Positions 1 to 8,056 of a stretch of DNA of 40,622 nt are shown in pieces. The stretch lies in NCBI GenBank assembly GCA_964408735.1, contig CAYPAX010000029.1, positions 1-40,622 of the forward strand. Direction: 5' to 3'. This stretch comes from UBA7887 sp964408735 (GTDB lineage Bacteria > Pseudomonadota > Alphaproteobacteria > UBA7887). Position numbers and translations under genes: made by a program. The notes beneath the pieces were generated by a model that saw nothing but the letters and a program-made list of their open reading frames with translations, ran no database searches and was not told where the DNA came from. The first letter of the stretch is position 1, and every line of letters starts with the position of its first letter.

Positions 1-21
1 TCTCCTCTGTGACGGACTCTC

Positions 22-1374
22 CTAACAGATGAGGGAGATTTCGGGGCTCAGGTCATCATCCATGGCCATAAAACCGAGTGCCAACCACCCAATGGCGTAA
101 TCCGGCTCGATATCGACAGCATATATTGCGCAGTCTCGCACAGAAAGGTGGCCTTCGGGAGTTACAGCATCATAGTAGGCGATGAGGCGAAGCCAACACT
201 CGTAAGCGCTTAAGTTTTCTGGGCGTCTATCTCTCAGAGCGGCGATATCGGTTCGGGCGACAATTCCAGAGGCATCACCTATCGTTCCGGCGATCTTGGC
301 GGTTATCTCATCCTGAATTTCGAACACGCTCTTGGCGCTAAGGTCGCGGTCAAACGTTTCAGCCCATAATTCAGTGCCGTTTTGGCCATCAACAAGATGG
401 ACGGAGACTCGCAGCTCGTCGGCTGCCCGACGCACGCTTCCCTCTACAACAAAGCGGGCACCGAGATCGCGGCCAACTTCACGAACATCTGCCGATTGGC
501 CTTTGTAACGGAGCGTTGAATTTCGGGCGATAACCAGGAAGCTTGGAAAGCGCGACAGCCCGACGATCAGGTCCTCGGTAAGGCCGTTGGCGAAATAATC
601 ATCGTCTGCACCTTCCGACAGATCCTCGAACGGAAGAACCGCGATAGCAGGCCCTGTGGGCATGGCAAGCACGGGGTCATCGGTCGGTGTGCCGGCGGCG
701 GTGACCATTTGTGGGGCTTCGACACGGATCGTCAGGCCCCACACCGCTGCGCCGATCAGGACGGCTAAACCCACGGCCAGGCCGACGACCAGCTTGGGTC
801 GGCGCATGCGTCCCAGTGGTGTTTTCGCCGCCGGCGCGGTCTCACCCTCCGCCATCACACGGTAGGCGTGCACGGGCTCGGCAACGTTCTTGACCTCATG
901 CTTGCCAAGGTCGGCGAAGCTCTGGTCGAGGCGTCCCCTGACAGCACCTTGGATCATGTCGGAGACGACGATAGCGCCGGGCTCGGCGAGGCCTTCGAGG
1001 CGCGCTGCCACGTTGACGCCATCGCCGTAGACTGTGCCGTCCGGCTTCTCGTGGATATCGCCCAGATGGATGCCGATGCGAAAGCGCATGCGGCGCTCTT
1101 CCGGTACGGGCTCGTTGATCTCGCCCAACCGTTCCTGGATCGCCACCGCCGCCTGCACGGCGCCCGCCGCGATCTCGAAGACCGCCAGCACGCTGTCGCC
1201 CGCGGTATCGACAATGCGGCCCTGGTTGGCCTGGACATGCTCGGCAAAGACAGCCCGCGCCGCGTCCAGCGCGTCTATGGTGCCCCGCTCGTCCGCCCCC
1301 ATCAGCCGCGTATAGCCGGCGGCATCCGCCGCCAGAATAGCCGCTACCCGTTGCGTGACACCGTCATCGGCCAT
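22..1374 (-). CDS. Class III adenylate/guanylate cyclase with TolB-like region, C-terminally short
   Basis: A 450-residue protein predicted to make a cyclic nucleotide (probably cAMP). The cyclase homology domain spans about residues 8-175. D17 (AADAAGYTRL) and D60 (TAGDSVLAVF) sit at the two metal positions, and N121/R125 (VNVAARLEG) at the transition-state positions. One membrane helix follows (about 194-213), then a TolB-like/FlgO-like region (about 240-370; AVLPFEDLS, EDLIVGLSR, EGSVRR). Family members usually continue into several TPR repeats. Here the protein stops soon after the first helical repeat would begin (RPENLSAYECWLR), with the stop 21 bases from the window edge. It may therefore be truncated or frameshifted, which cannot be tested here. 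The domain calls come from motifs I can see; cAMP rather than cGMP is inferred. Confidence 0.85.
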   Translation of the reverse strand: MADDGVTQRVAAILAADAAGYTRLMGADERGTIDALDAARAVFAEHVQANQGRIVDTAGDSVLAVFEIAAGAVQAAVAIQERLGEINEPVPEERRMRFRIGIHLGDIHEKPDGTVYGDGVNVAARLEGLAEPGAIVVSDMIQGAVRGRLDQSFADLGKHEVKNVAEPVHAYRVMAEGETAPAAKTPLGRMRRPKLVVGLAVGLAVLIGAAVWGLTIRVEAPQMVTAAGTPTDDPVLAMPTGPAIAVLPFEDLSEGADDDYFANGLTEDLIVGLSRFPSFLVIARNSTLRYKGQSADVREVGRDLGARFVVEGSVRRAADELRVSVHLVDGQNGTELWAETFDRDLSAKSVFEIQDEITAKIAGTIGDASGIVARTDIAALRDRRPENLSAYECWLRLIAYYDAVTPEGHLSVRDCAIYAVDIEPDYAIGWLALGFMAMDDDLSPEISLIC

Positions 1375-1453
1375 GGCATGCTCCCGCGAATTCCCCCCAA
1401 GCCGCCAGCCTTTGTTTTCTTTGGTTGCAGGATACGCGGTGCCGCCGCCCGGC

Positions 1454-2308
1454 TCAACTCAATGCATCGTCCTCGCCCGGGCAGCCGGCGGCCTGCCATT
1501 CCGCCAGCGCCTGTTCCATGGTGACGAAGGTGGCGCCGGCCTCGGCGAGGCGTTCGATGAGGCGTTCCAGCATGCGCATGCGGTGGCCGCGGCCGATGAC
1601 CATGGGGTGGCAGGTATAGGTCAGCACGCCCCAATCGGCGTGGTCGCGCATGTAGAGGAAATCCTCGACCCAGTTTTCCAGCACGGCGTTGGCGTTCATC
1701 AGGCCCGGCAGGATGGCGCCCTCGGTGCGCACGAACTCGAAATGCGGGTAGTCGTCGAGGGTCCAGCTCACGGGCATCTCGACCAGCGCCGTCTCGGGCC
1801 CGAAACGACTGGCCTCGTCGTGCTCGATGACATCGCCTTGGCGGGCGTAATAGGGCAGGCAGTCGTGGCCCATCATGCTGCTCTCATAGGCGAAGCCGTT
1901 GGCCAGCAGCAGCGAGACCGTGTCCGGCGACAGGTCCCAGGACGGCGAGCGATAGCCGCGCGGGGCCTTGCCGCAAAGCGCCTCGATGGCCGCGTTGGCG
2001 CGCTGTAGGCCGGCTTCTTCCGTCTCACGGCCGAGGCGCGCCGGCGGCACGTGGGTCCAGCCGTGATTGCCGATCTCCTGGCCGGCGGCGACGATCGCCT
2101 CGCAGGCTTGCGGATAGGTCTCGATGGTGATGCCGGGAATGAACCAGGTCGCCGATATGCCGTGACGGCGCAGCAATTCCAGGATGCGCTGGGTGCCGAC
2201 GACCCCGAACTCGCCGCGCGAGATCGGCGTCGGCGTGGTCAGGCCGCGGGCGATCCAGCCCGACAGGGCGTCGAAATCGAAACTCAGGCAGACCAGGTGA
2301 CGGGACAT
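1454..2308 (-). CDS. Polysaccharide deacetylase family protein (NodB homology)
   Basis: A 284-residue, probably cytoplasmic carbohydrate esterase 4 type protein with no signal peptide. The NodB domain shows an SFDFD motif (D11, D13) in place of the commoner TFDDG. It is followed by the metal-binding HGWTH (H82, H86) and RSPSW (about residues 120-124). SFDFD is typical of the clade that includes allantoinase-like PuuE and Helicobacter PgdA, so the substrate could be an amide other than a polysaccharide. The next gene upstream on the same strand, a ParB-like protein, ends only 9 bases away, so the two are probably co-transcribed. The family is certain, the substrate is not. Confidence 0.88.
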   Translation of the reverse strand: MSRHLVCLSFDFDALSGWIARGLTTPTPISRGEFGVVGTQRILELLRRHGISATWFIPGITIETYPQACEAIVAAGQEIGNHGWTHVPPARLGRETEEAGLQRANAAIEALCGKAPRGYRSPSWDLSPDTVSLLLANGFAYESSMMGHDCLPYYARQGDVIEHDEASRFGPETALVEMPVSWTLDDYPHFEFVRTEGAILPGLMNANAVLENWVEDFLYMRDHADWGVLTYTCHPMVIGRGHRMRMLERLIERLAEAGATFVTMEQALAEWQAAGCPGEDDALS

Positions 2309-2317
2309 GAGCTGGCC

Positions 2318-2563
2318 TCAGCGCCGCGGCGGCCTGACCAGCAGGCCGACGATGGTGTCCTCGCCAAGGGTCTTGCAGGCTTCCAGGCGGTGCAGGCCTT
2401 CGACGAGCACCAGCCGGCCGTCGCCTTCGCGCACCAGGATGGGGGTCTTCTGGCCTTCGTCGAGCATGCTCTCGGCAATTTCCTCGACCTTGGCCGCATC
2501 CAGCGTCTTGCGCTTGGCGGTCGGCACGTAGATCTGGCCGATGTCGAGAATTTGGTCTTCCAA
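2318..2563 (-). CDS. Small stand-alone ParB-N domain protein
   Basis: An 81-residue protein made almost entirely of one ParB/sulfiredoxin-type N-terminal fold. It has the pattern expected for that fold: an IYVPTAKRKTLD entry strand, KVEEIAESMLDEGQKTPILVRE, then LVEGLHRLEACKTLG, which matches the GxHR nucleotide-binding box. The central DNA-binding helix-turn-helix and the dimer domain of true ParB are absent, so a role in chromosome segregation is unlikely. Related small proteins hydrolyse or bind nucleotides, but the function here is unknown. It lies 9 bases upstream of the deacetylase gene and probably shares its transcript. Confidence 0.75.
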   Translation of the reverse strand: MEDQILDIGQIYVPTAKRKTLDAAKVEEIAESMLDEGQKTPILVREGDGRLVLVEGLHRLEACKTLGEDTIVGLLVRPPRR

Positions 2564-2585
2564 TCTGCGGATCCTCGGCTTGGTG

Positions 2586-3206
2586 CTAGAACGGAATCCA
2601 GCTTTCCTCTGGCGTATAGTGCAGATAGCCGATATTGGCGCCTGCGCGCAGGCCCACGCCGGTGCGGATCGGCGCCAGCACGATATGGCCGCTGCGCTGG
2701 TAGTTCACGCCGACGCCGGCGACGAAATAGAACGAGCCGTCGACGCCGGGAAAGCGCTGATAGATGGCGCCGGTGTCGGCGAGGCCGTAGATCAACACGA
2801 AGACCTTGGAGGCGTTGGCACCGGCATCGAAGCCCACCGACGGTCCTTGCCAGTAGACGTCGCGGGTGCCCCCCGCCTTCGCATGCAACACGCCCTCGCC
2901 ATAACGCAGGCCGACGCCGATGGCGCCGCTGATCTCTTCGCCCGCAATGTAGGCATTGGGCCGGCCCTGGTCGTTGAAGACGTGCTCCACAGCCTTGGCG
3001 AGCCCATCCGTGGTCTCGCCGAAGAAACCCGTCGCCTTGGCCAGGATCTCGTCGCGGCCGTAGGAATTCTCTGCGGTTTGCGGCGGCGGCGGCGCGCCGC
3101 TGGCGCGCGCCGTGTTCTCGCTGCGGGTCTGGTTGGCGCAGGCGCCGAGCACCAGCATTGCGATGCCCAGCGCGATCGCGGTCGCTTGTCGGCCTTTGAC
3201 AGTCAT
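2586..3206 (-). CDS. eipA: EipA-like DUF1134 envelope protein, predicted lipoprotein
   Basis: A 206-residue exported protein of the DUF1134 family, whose characterised member EipA supports envelope integrity in Brucella. The chosen start gives MTVKGRQATAIALGIAMLVLGAC, a signal peptide ending in a clear lipobox (L20-G21-A22-C23). Extending the frame upstream to 3497 would only add low-complexity sequence antisense to a neighbour. A Pro-rich linker (about 38-43) precedes the conserved domain (about 50-206), which is rich in Gly and aromatic residues (YWQGPSVGFDAGANASKVFVLIYGL, FPGVDGSFYFVAGVGVNYQRSG). Family assignment is firm. Lipid attachment is inferred from the lipobox. Confidence 0.85.
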   Translation of the reverse strand: MTVKGRQATAIALGIAMLVLGACANQTRSENTARASGAPPPPQTAENSYGRDEILAKATGFFGETTDGLAKAVEHVFNDQGRPNAYIAGEEISGAIGVGLRYGEGVLHAKAGGTRDVYWQGPSVGFDAGANASKVFVLIYGLADTGAIYQRFPGVDGSFYFVAGVGVNYQRSGHIVLAPIRTGVGLRAGANIGYLHYTPEESWIPF

Positions 3207-3261
3207 GCTCTCCGTCCCGTTATGTGCTGGCAGTCTGCCACGGAACGGCGCCAATGCAACC

Positions 3262-3570
3262 TTAAGCCGGATCGCCGACCAGAAGCGGGCTGGTGGACCA
3301 ATTGTCGCCGTGTGCCGCGATGCAGCTGATGCCGTCAGGCCGGGTGATGAGGATCGTCCAGGTGCCGCTTTGGGCCACGAACAACTCGTAGACCGCTTCG
3401 CCGGTATTGCCGAGGCCCAGCCCCACCGATTGTTCCTGGTAGCCCTTGGCGAGCTCGGCGATGGCAGCCTCGTGCGGCAGGCAAAGGTTGGGCTCATCGG
3501 CCTGTGCGGCCACGGTGTATGAAACCAACAAGGCGGCGGAAATCAGAGCGGTGGTCAGATGGCGTGTCAT
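3262..3570 (-). CDS. Small secreted protein of unknown function
   Basis: A 102-residue protein with a signal peptide (MTRHLTTALISAALLVSYTVAAQADE, cleavage likely after AQA). The mature part has two cysteines that could form a disulfide (CLPHEA and GISCIAAHG). I chose the ATG at 3570 because a GAGGAG ribosome site lies about eight bases upstream. An in-frame start at 3603 would put eleven residues before the signal peptide. I do not recognise a named family. The TWTILITRPDGISC segment looks like a conserved core of small periplasmic proteins in this class. A perfect 14-bp palindrome lies 69 bases upstream and may regulate it. Confidence 0.72.
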   Translation of the reverse strand: MTRHLTTALISAALLVSYTVAAQADEPNLCLPHEAAIAELAKGYQEQSVGLGLGNTGEAVYELFVAQSGTWTILITRPDGISCIAAHGDNWSTSPLLVGDPA

Positions 3571-3638
3571 GATCGTGCTCCTCGCTACTACGGCATTCCC
3601 CATGGCAGCCAGCAGACGACAAAACGCGCGCGCGATCA

Positions 3639-3652
3639 GTGACGATCGTCAC
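3639..3652. promoter_or_regulatory. Perfect palindrome GTGACGATCGTCAC, CRP/FNR-like site
   Basis: A 14-base perfect palindrome between the small secreted protein gene and the tRNA. It fits GTGA-N6-TCAC, the core recognised by CRP-family regulators, and has the same GTGAC-N4-GTCAC plan as the site at 38402-38415. Binding is inferred; which regulator would use it is unknown. Confidence 0.4.
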
Positions 3653-3689
3653 CATATCGGCGGTCTAGGCGCTAAGCTCTTGAAAGTAT

Positions 3690-3766
3690 TGGTCGGAGTG
3701 AGAGGATTTGAACCTCCGGCCCCTGCCTCCCGAAGACAGTGCTCTACCAGGCTGAGCTACACTCCG
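3690..3766 (-). tRNA. tRNA-Pro (anticodon CGG)
   Basis: Read on the minus strand, this folds into a complete 77-base cloverleaf with an encoded CCA end (3690-3692). The acceptor stem is CGGAGTG/CACTCCG with discriminator A. The D arm is GCTC/GAGC and the anticodon stem CTGTC/GGCAG. The anticodon loop TTCGGGA gives anticodon CGG, which reads CCG proline codons. The T arm is GGAGG-TTCAAAT-CCTCT. All stems pair, including one G-T in the T stem and one in the anticodon stem. Confidence 0.97.
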
Positions 3767-3828
3767 ACCGGGCCCGTATTTGGCGGGGCGGGCGGTTATA
3801 TAACGCTTGCGCAAGCCTGGGGCAAGGG

Positions 3829-4860
3829 TCAGTAGGCGCGCTCGACGGCAAAATCCGCGGCATCCAGGAGGGCGCTGCGATAGGCGCTGTCCGGGAAGAG
3901 ATCGAGTGCCGCACGCGCGCGCTCGGCATAATCCCTGGCCCGTGATAGCGTATCGGTCACGGCATTATGCTTATCGAGCAATTCGATAGCTTGCGTCAGA
4001 TCGCTATCGCGGTGGCCGCCATCCTCCAGCGTGCGGCGCCAGAAGGCGTGTTCGCGCTCGTCGCCTCGGGCAAAGGCGAGCACCACCGGCAGGGTGATCT
4101 TGCCTTCGCGGAAATCGTCACCCACTGTCTTGCCCAGGGTCGCCTCGGCGGCGGTGTAGTCGAGCGCGTCGTCGACCAGCTGAAAACTGATGCCGAGCGC
4201 TTCGCCATATTCGTACAGAGCCTTGCGCTGTTCGGCCGGGCGCTCGGATACCACGGCGCCGATCTCGGCGGCGGCGGCGAACAGGCGCGCGGTCTTGGCG
4301 GTGATGACGGCGAGGTAGTCGGCCTCGCTGGTGCCGGTGTCGTTGCTGGTCAAGAGCTGCATCACCTCGCCTTCGGCGATCACGGCGCTGGCACCGGAGA
4401 GGATGGCCAGCACGTCGAGCGAGCCGTCCTCGACCATAAGCTGGAAGGCGCGGCTGAACAGGAAATCGCCGACCAGCACGCTGGCCTCGTTGCCCCAGAT
4501 GGCGTTGGCCGTGGCGGTGCCGCGGCGCAAATCGCTGGCATCGACCACATCGTCGTGCAGCAGGGTGGCGGTGTGGATGAACTCGACGCAGGCGGCGAGT
4601 GCCTGGTGGCGCTCGCCCTCATAGCCGCAAAGGCGCGAGGCGAGCAGGGTGACGATGGGGCGCAGGCGCTTGCCGCCCGAGGCGGTAATATGGCCGGCCA
4701 GGCGCGGGATCAGGGAAACCGGGCTTTGCATGCGCTCGACGATGACCCGGTTGACCGCAGTCAGGTCGTCGCCGACAAGCGCCTGCATGGCGGCAAGCCG
4801 ATCCACCGCCTGGGCTGCGTAGGTGTCGTCCTGATGCTCGATACCGACGGCTAGCGCCAC
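3829..4860 (-). CDS. ispB: Polyprenyl (octaprenyl-type) diphosphate synthase
   Basis: A trans-prenyltransferase that extends farnesyl diphosphate with isopentenyl diphosphate to make the ubiquinone side chain. Using the longer reading frame for numbering, it shows GGKRLRP (85-91), the first Asp-rich motif LLHDDVVD (D126, D127, D130) and the second, QLVDDALD (D253, D254, D257). I chose the GTG at 4860 (343 residues) because GAGGGG lies nine bases upstream and because relatives begin close to this point. The in-frame ATG at 4929 would add 23 low-complexity residues. The chain length of the product is inferred from the family, not read from the sequence. The gene stands alone, downstream of no obvious operon partner. 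Confidence 0.9.
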   Translation of the reverse strand: MALAVGIEHQDDTYAAQAVDRLAAMQALVGDDLTAVNRVIVERMQSPVSLIPRLAGHITASGGKRLRPIVTLLASRLCGYEGERHQALAACVEFIHTATLLHDDVVDASDLRRGTATANAIWGNEASVLVGDFLFSRAFQLMVEDGSLDVLAILSGASAVIAEGEVMQLLTSNDTGTSEADYLAVITAKTARLFAAAAEIGAVVSERPAEQRKALYEYGEALGISFQLVDDALDYTAAEATLGKTVGDDFREGKITLPVVLAFARGDEREHAFWRRTLEDGGHRDSDLTQAIELLDKHNAVTDTLSRARDYAERARAALDLFPDSAYRSALLDAADFAVERAY

Positions 4861-4981
4861 GGCTGATATCCCCTCTGCGGCTGCCGGCCGTGGTCGCCGC
4901 TTGACGCCCGCCGCGGCGCCCCGGAGCATAGAAGCGCCGCGCCTTGGCGGTCAAGCGCCGCTATGGCGATGGGAAGGAACA

Positions 4982-5188
4982 GTGAAAGAGCTTCTGCGAA
5001 CCAGTGATATGGTCAGATTGTCGTGGATCTGCGCTTTGCTCGACGATTCTGACACCGAATATGTGGTCTTCGACAACAACGTAAGCGTTCTCGAAGGCTC
5101 CGCTGTTGCCATCCAGCGCCGCATCATGGTGCTGGACGAGGAATGGCCGCGAGCACGACGGATGCTGGAAGATGCTGGAGAAATCTGA
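4982..5188 (+). CDS. DUF2007 family putative signal-transducing protein
   Basis: A 68-residue protein starting at GTG (4982) with GGAAGGA just upstream. The sequence KELLRTSDMVRLSWICALLDDSDTEYVVFDNNVSVLEG...IQRRIMVLDEEWPRARRML follows the DUF2007 pattern of a small, possibly ligand- or partner-binding, alpha-beta fold. Its exact function is unknown. It overlaps the start of the following methyltransferase gene by 17 bases, so the two are translated together. The same pairing is common in alphaproteobacteria. Confidence 0.85.
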   Translation: MKELLRTSDMVRLSWICALLDDSDTEYVVFDNNVSVLEGSAVAIQRRIMVLDEEWPRARRMLEDAGEI

Positions 5189-5903
5189 AGACAAGTTGCT
5201 TGGCGGCCGGGTTACGTTGCGCCAGCCTGGGAAGGGCTATCGCTCTGCCATCGACCCTGTGCTGCTGGCGGCGGCGGCGCCGGTGCAGTCGGGGCAGGCG
5301 GTGGTGGATCTGGGTTGCGGGTCGGGTGCCGCCGCCCTGTGCCTGCTAGCGCGCGTCCCAAACTGCCATGTCATGGGTATCGACGTGCAGCCCGACATGG
5401 TGGCGTTGGCAAGGGAAAATGCGCCCGACGACAGATTCTCCGCGGTTTGCGGCGATGTCGCCGCGCTGGACCTCGGCCCGGGGCAGGAATTCGACCATGT
5501 CATCAGCAATCCGCCCTATTTGCCGCGCGAGCGGGCGGCGCCGAACAAGCTTGGCGATATGGCGACTGTCGAGACCGTGCCGCTGGCGCAGTGGATAGGC
5601 GTCGCGCTGTCGCTGCTGCGCGACAAGGGATGTCTGACGCTGATCCACCGCGCCGATCGCCTCGATGCGATTCTGGCGGCGTTGCAGGGCGAGGCGGGGG
5701 ATACTGCCGTCCTGCCGCTGTGGCCGCGGGCCGATGAGCCGGCCCAGCGTGTTATCGTTTCGGCCCGTCTTGGCGTGCGCACGCCGCTCACGCTGCTGCC
5801 GGGGCTTGTCTTGCACCGCGCCGACGGCTCCTATACGGATGCGGCCGAGGCCGTGCTGCGCCACGGCAAGGGACTGGCGTTGACAGCGTCGGCAAACGAG
5901 TGA
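5172..5903 (+). CDS. TrmN6-like tRNA (adenine-N6) methyltransferase
   Basis: A 243-residue class I SAM-dependent methyltransferase. It has the SAM-binding motif VVDLGCGSG (about 45-52), an acidic motif II (GIDVQPDMV), and the N6-adenine catalytic motif NPPY (113-116). N-terminal GYRSAIDPVLLAA is typical of the YfiC/TrmN6 group, which modifies A37 of tRNA-Val in Escherichia coli. The ATG at 5172 is chosen over the in-frame ATG at 5106 because the extra residues would be read out of frame through the DUF2007 gene. The exact target base in this organism is inferred. Confidence 0.85.
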   Translation: MLEKSEDKLLGGRVTLRQPGKGYRSAIDPVLLAAAAPVQSGQAVVDLGCGSGAAALCLLARVPNCHVMGIDVQPDMVALARENAPDDRFSAVCGDVAALDLGPGQEFDHVISNPPYLPRERAAPNKLGDMATVETVPLAQWIGVALSLLRDKGCLTLIHRADRLDAILAALQGEAGDTAVLPLWPRADEPAQRVIVSARLGVRTPLTLLPGLVLHRADGSYTDAAEAVLRHGKGLALTASANE

Positions 5904-5908
5904 GGTGA

Positions 5909-6760
5909 GTGATGGGCCTTGGCTTCCTGCCCTTCGTGCCGAAACCGCCCACGGTGGCGGTGATTCGCCTTGCCGGCATGATATCGCCGACGCCGCGTGC
6001 CTTTCGCGGCAATCTCAATCTCGCTTCGCTGGCCGGGCAGATCGAGCGCGCCGGCGCCCTGCGCGGGGTGCGGGCCATCGCCTTGCAGGTGAATTCGCCA
6101 GGCGGCTCGCCGGTGCAGTCCGAGCTCATTGCCAGGCGCCTGCGGGCCGTCGCGCGCGAGGCCGATGTGCCGCTGTTCGCTTTTGTCGAAGACGTCGCCG
6201 CCTCGGGCGGCTATTGGCTGGCCTGTGCGGCGGACGAGATATTTGCCGAGCGCTCGTCGCTGATCGGCTCCATTGGTGTGGTTTCATCCGGTTTCGGCTT
6301 TAGCGAGGCCATCGAGAGGCTTGGCGTCGAGCGGCGGCTGCACGCGCAAGGCCGGCACAAGGCGATGCTCGACCCGTTCCGCCCCGAAAACGCTGACGAT
6401 GTGGCGCGGCTTGAAGGCTTGCAGCAGGAGATTCACCAAGCCTTCAAGGACCATGTGCGCGACTGCCGCGGCAAGCGCCTGAAAGGCGACGACGACGTCC
6501 TGTTCGAGGGCGACGTCTGGACCGGCGAGGGTGCCCTGGCGCTCGGCCTGGTCGATGGCCTCGGCGACATGCGCACGGTGATGCGCGACCGCTTCGGCAA
6601 GAAGGTCCGCCTGCGCCTGATGGCGCCGCAAAAAGGCTGGTTCCGCCGCCGTCTCGGCACCAACCACGCCGGGCCAATGGATTTCGATTCCCAGGGCTTC
6701 GTCAGCGGCGCGTTGGCCGCCGTCGAGGAACGCGCGCTCTGGGCGCGATTCGGCCTCTGA
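5909..6760 (+). CDS. S49 family serine peptidase (SppA/SohB-like)
   Basis: A 283-residue signal-peptide-peptidase-like protease. The Ser-Lys dyad is visible as S99 in DVAASGGYWLA and K151 in GRHKAMLDPF. The 52-residue spacing equals that of Bacillus SppA (S147, K199). Conserved NSPGGS (62-67) and GSIGV (120-124) are also present. It is the short form with one catalytic domain. A start at GTG 5909 or at the adjacent ATG 5912 changes the length by one residue. No strong N-terminal membrane helix is seen, which is unusual for SppA, so it may be peripheral or cytoplasmic. It probably degrades cleaved signal peptides or misfolded membrane peptides. Confidence 0.88.
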   Translation: MMGLGFLPFVPKPPTVAVIRLAGMISPTPRAFRGNLNLASLAGQIERAGALRGVRAIALQVNSPGGSPVQSELIARRLRAVAREADVPLFAFVEDVAASGGYWLACAADEIFAERSSLIGSIGVVSSGFGFSEAIERLGVERRLHAQGRHKAMLDPFRPENADDVARLEGLQQEIHQAFKDHVRDCRGKRLKGDDDVLFEGDVWTGEGALALGLVDGLGDMRTVMRDRFGKKVRLRLMAPQKGWFRRRLGTNHAGPMDFDSQGFVSGALAAVEERALWARFGL

Positions 6761-6832
6761 CCGGCAGTGCTGGCGGTCGGCGCCGCTATGGGCTAAGACT
6801 GCGCAAACGACGCAACAAGCGAGCGGCCCGTC

Positions 6833-7093
6833 ATGTTCGGTTTCAGCCTGCCCAAGCTCATCTTCACGGTCCTCGTCGTGGTGGTCGTGTTCTACGGCTT
6901 CAAGGCGGTATCCCAGCTGCAGGAGCGCCGCGAGCGGCAGGTTGCCAATCGCCGCAAGTCCGGCGGCAGCGGTGCGGCGGCAAAGCCCTCGGCCGCTGTC
7001 GAGGATATGGTCGCCTGCGACGTCTGCGGCACTTTCGTGCCATCGCGCAGCGCCCGTTCCTGCGGCCGCGGCGATTGCCCTTACCCGGCCTGA
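6833..7093 (+). CDS. Small membrane protein with zinc-ribbon-like tail (PP0621-like)
   Basis: An 86-residue protein with one N-terminal helix (about 8-23, LIFTVLVVVVVFYGF) followed by a basic, Ser/Ala-rich linker. The C-terminal tail reads ACDVCGTFVPSRSARSCGRGDCPYPA. The CxxC plus two later cysteines look like a small metal-binding knuckle. This layout matches the short PP0621-type proteins of proteobacteria, whose function is unknown. It sits between the S49 peptidase and glyQ, a common place for it in Rhodospirillales-like genomes. Confidence 0.75.
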   Translation: MFGFSLPKLIFTVLVVVVVFYGFKAVSQLQERRERQVANRRKSGGSGAAAKPSAAVEDMVACDVCGTFVPSRSARSCGRGDCPYPA

Positions 7094-7174
7094 GCGTGGC
7101 GCGCTTGACCGGCCCTGCCGGCGGTCCTATGGTCCGCCCGCGCCGTATCCTCACAGCCCTCTGACCTCCCCGAG

Positions 7175-8056
7175 ATGGCCGCTTCCGACAGGCATCCGCC
7201 GAGCTTCCAGAGCTTGATTTTGACGCTTCAGTCCTATTGGGCCGAGCGTGGCTGCGTGCTGTTGCAGCCCTACGACATGATGGTCGGTGCCGGCACCTTC
7301 CATCCGGCGACGCTGTTGCGCAGCCTGGGGCCGAAGCCGTGGAACGCGGCCTATGTGCAGCCCTCGCGGCGGCCCACCGACGGGCGCTACGGCGAGAACC
7401 CCAACCGGCTGCAGCATTACTACCAGTTCCAGGTCATCCTCAAGCCCTCGCCGGACGACATCCAGGCGCGCTATTTGGAAAGCCTCAAGGCGCTCGGTAT
7501 CGACGCCGCCCGCCACGACATCCGCTTCGTCGAGGACGATTGGGAGAGCCCGACGCTGGGCGCCTGGGGACTCGGCTGGGAGGTCTGGTGCGATGGCATG
7601 GAAGTCTCGCAGTTCACCTATTTCCAGCAGGTCGGCGGCATCGACTGCGCGCCGGTCTCGGGCGAGCTGACCTATGGCCTGGAGCGGCTGGCGATGTACG
7701 TCCAGGGCATCGAGAACGTCTACGACCTCGACTGGAACGGCGCCGGGGTCAGCTATGGCGACGTCTTCCTGGAGAACGAGAAGCAATATTCGAAGCAGAA
7801 CTTCACGGTTGCCGACGTCGATATTCTGTTCCGCCATTTCTCGGATGCCGAGGCCGAGTGCGAGGCGCTGCTGGCCCAGGATTTGCCGTTGCCGGCCTAT
7901 GACCAGTGCATCGCCGCCAGCCACCTCTTCAACATGCTCGATGCGCGTGGCGTCATCAGCGTGACCGAGCGCGCCGCCTATATCGGGCGGGTGCGGGCGC
8001 TGGCCAAGCGCTGCTGCGAGGAATGGCTTGCCATCGAGGGCGACGGGGATGGCTGA
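7175..8056 (+). CDS. glyQ: Glycine--tRNA ligase alpha subunit
   Basis: The catalytic subunit of the bacterial alpha2-beta2 glycyl-tRNA synthetase (293 residues, normal length). It carries the class II aminoacylation core. Conserved blocks include FQSLILTLQSYWAERGCVLLQPYD, MMVGAGTFHPATLLRSLGPKPWNAAYVQPSRRPTDGRYGENPNR, and GLGWEVWCDGMEVSQFTYFQQVGG. It charges tRNA-Gly together with GlyS. Its stop overlaps the glyS start by eight bases, which should couple translation of the two subunits in equal amounts. Confidence 0.98.
   Translation: MAASDRHPPSFQSLILTLQSYWAERGCVLLQPYDMMVGAGTFHPATLLRSLGPKPWNAAYVQPSRRPTDGRYGENPNRLQHYYQFQVILKPSPDDIQARYLESLKALGIDAARHDIRFVEDDWESPTLGAWGLGWEVWCDGMEVSQFTYFQQVGGIDCAPVSGELTYGLERLAMYVQGIENVYDLDWNGAGVSYGDVFLENEKQYSKQNFTVADVDILFRHFSDAEAECEALLAQDLPLPAYDQCIAASHLFNMLDARGVISVTERAAYIGRVRALAKRCCEEWLAIEGDGDG

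Noticed and set aside
2586..3497. Longer 303-codon start for the EipA-like gene
   Set aside because: The extra residues are arginine/serine-rich and lie over the neighbouring gene; the inner ATG at 3206 starts a complete lipoprotein signal peptide.
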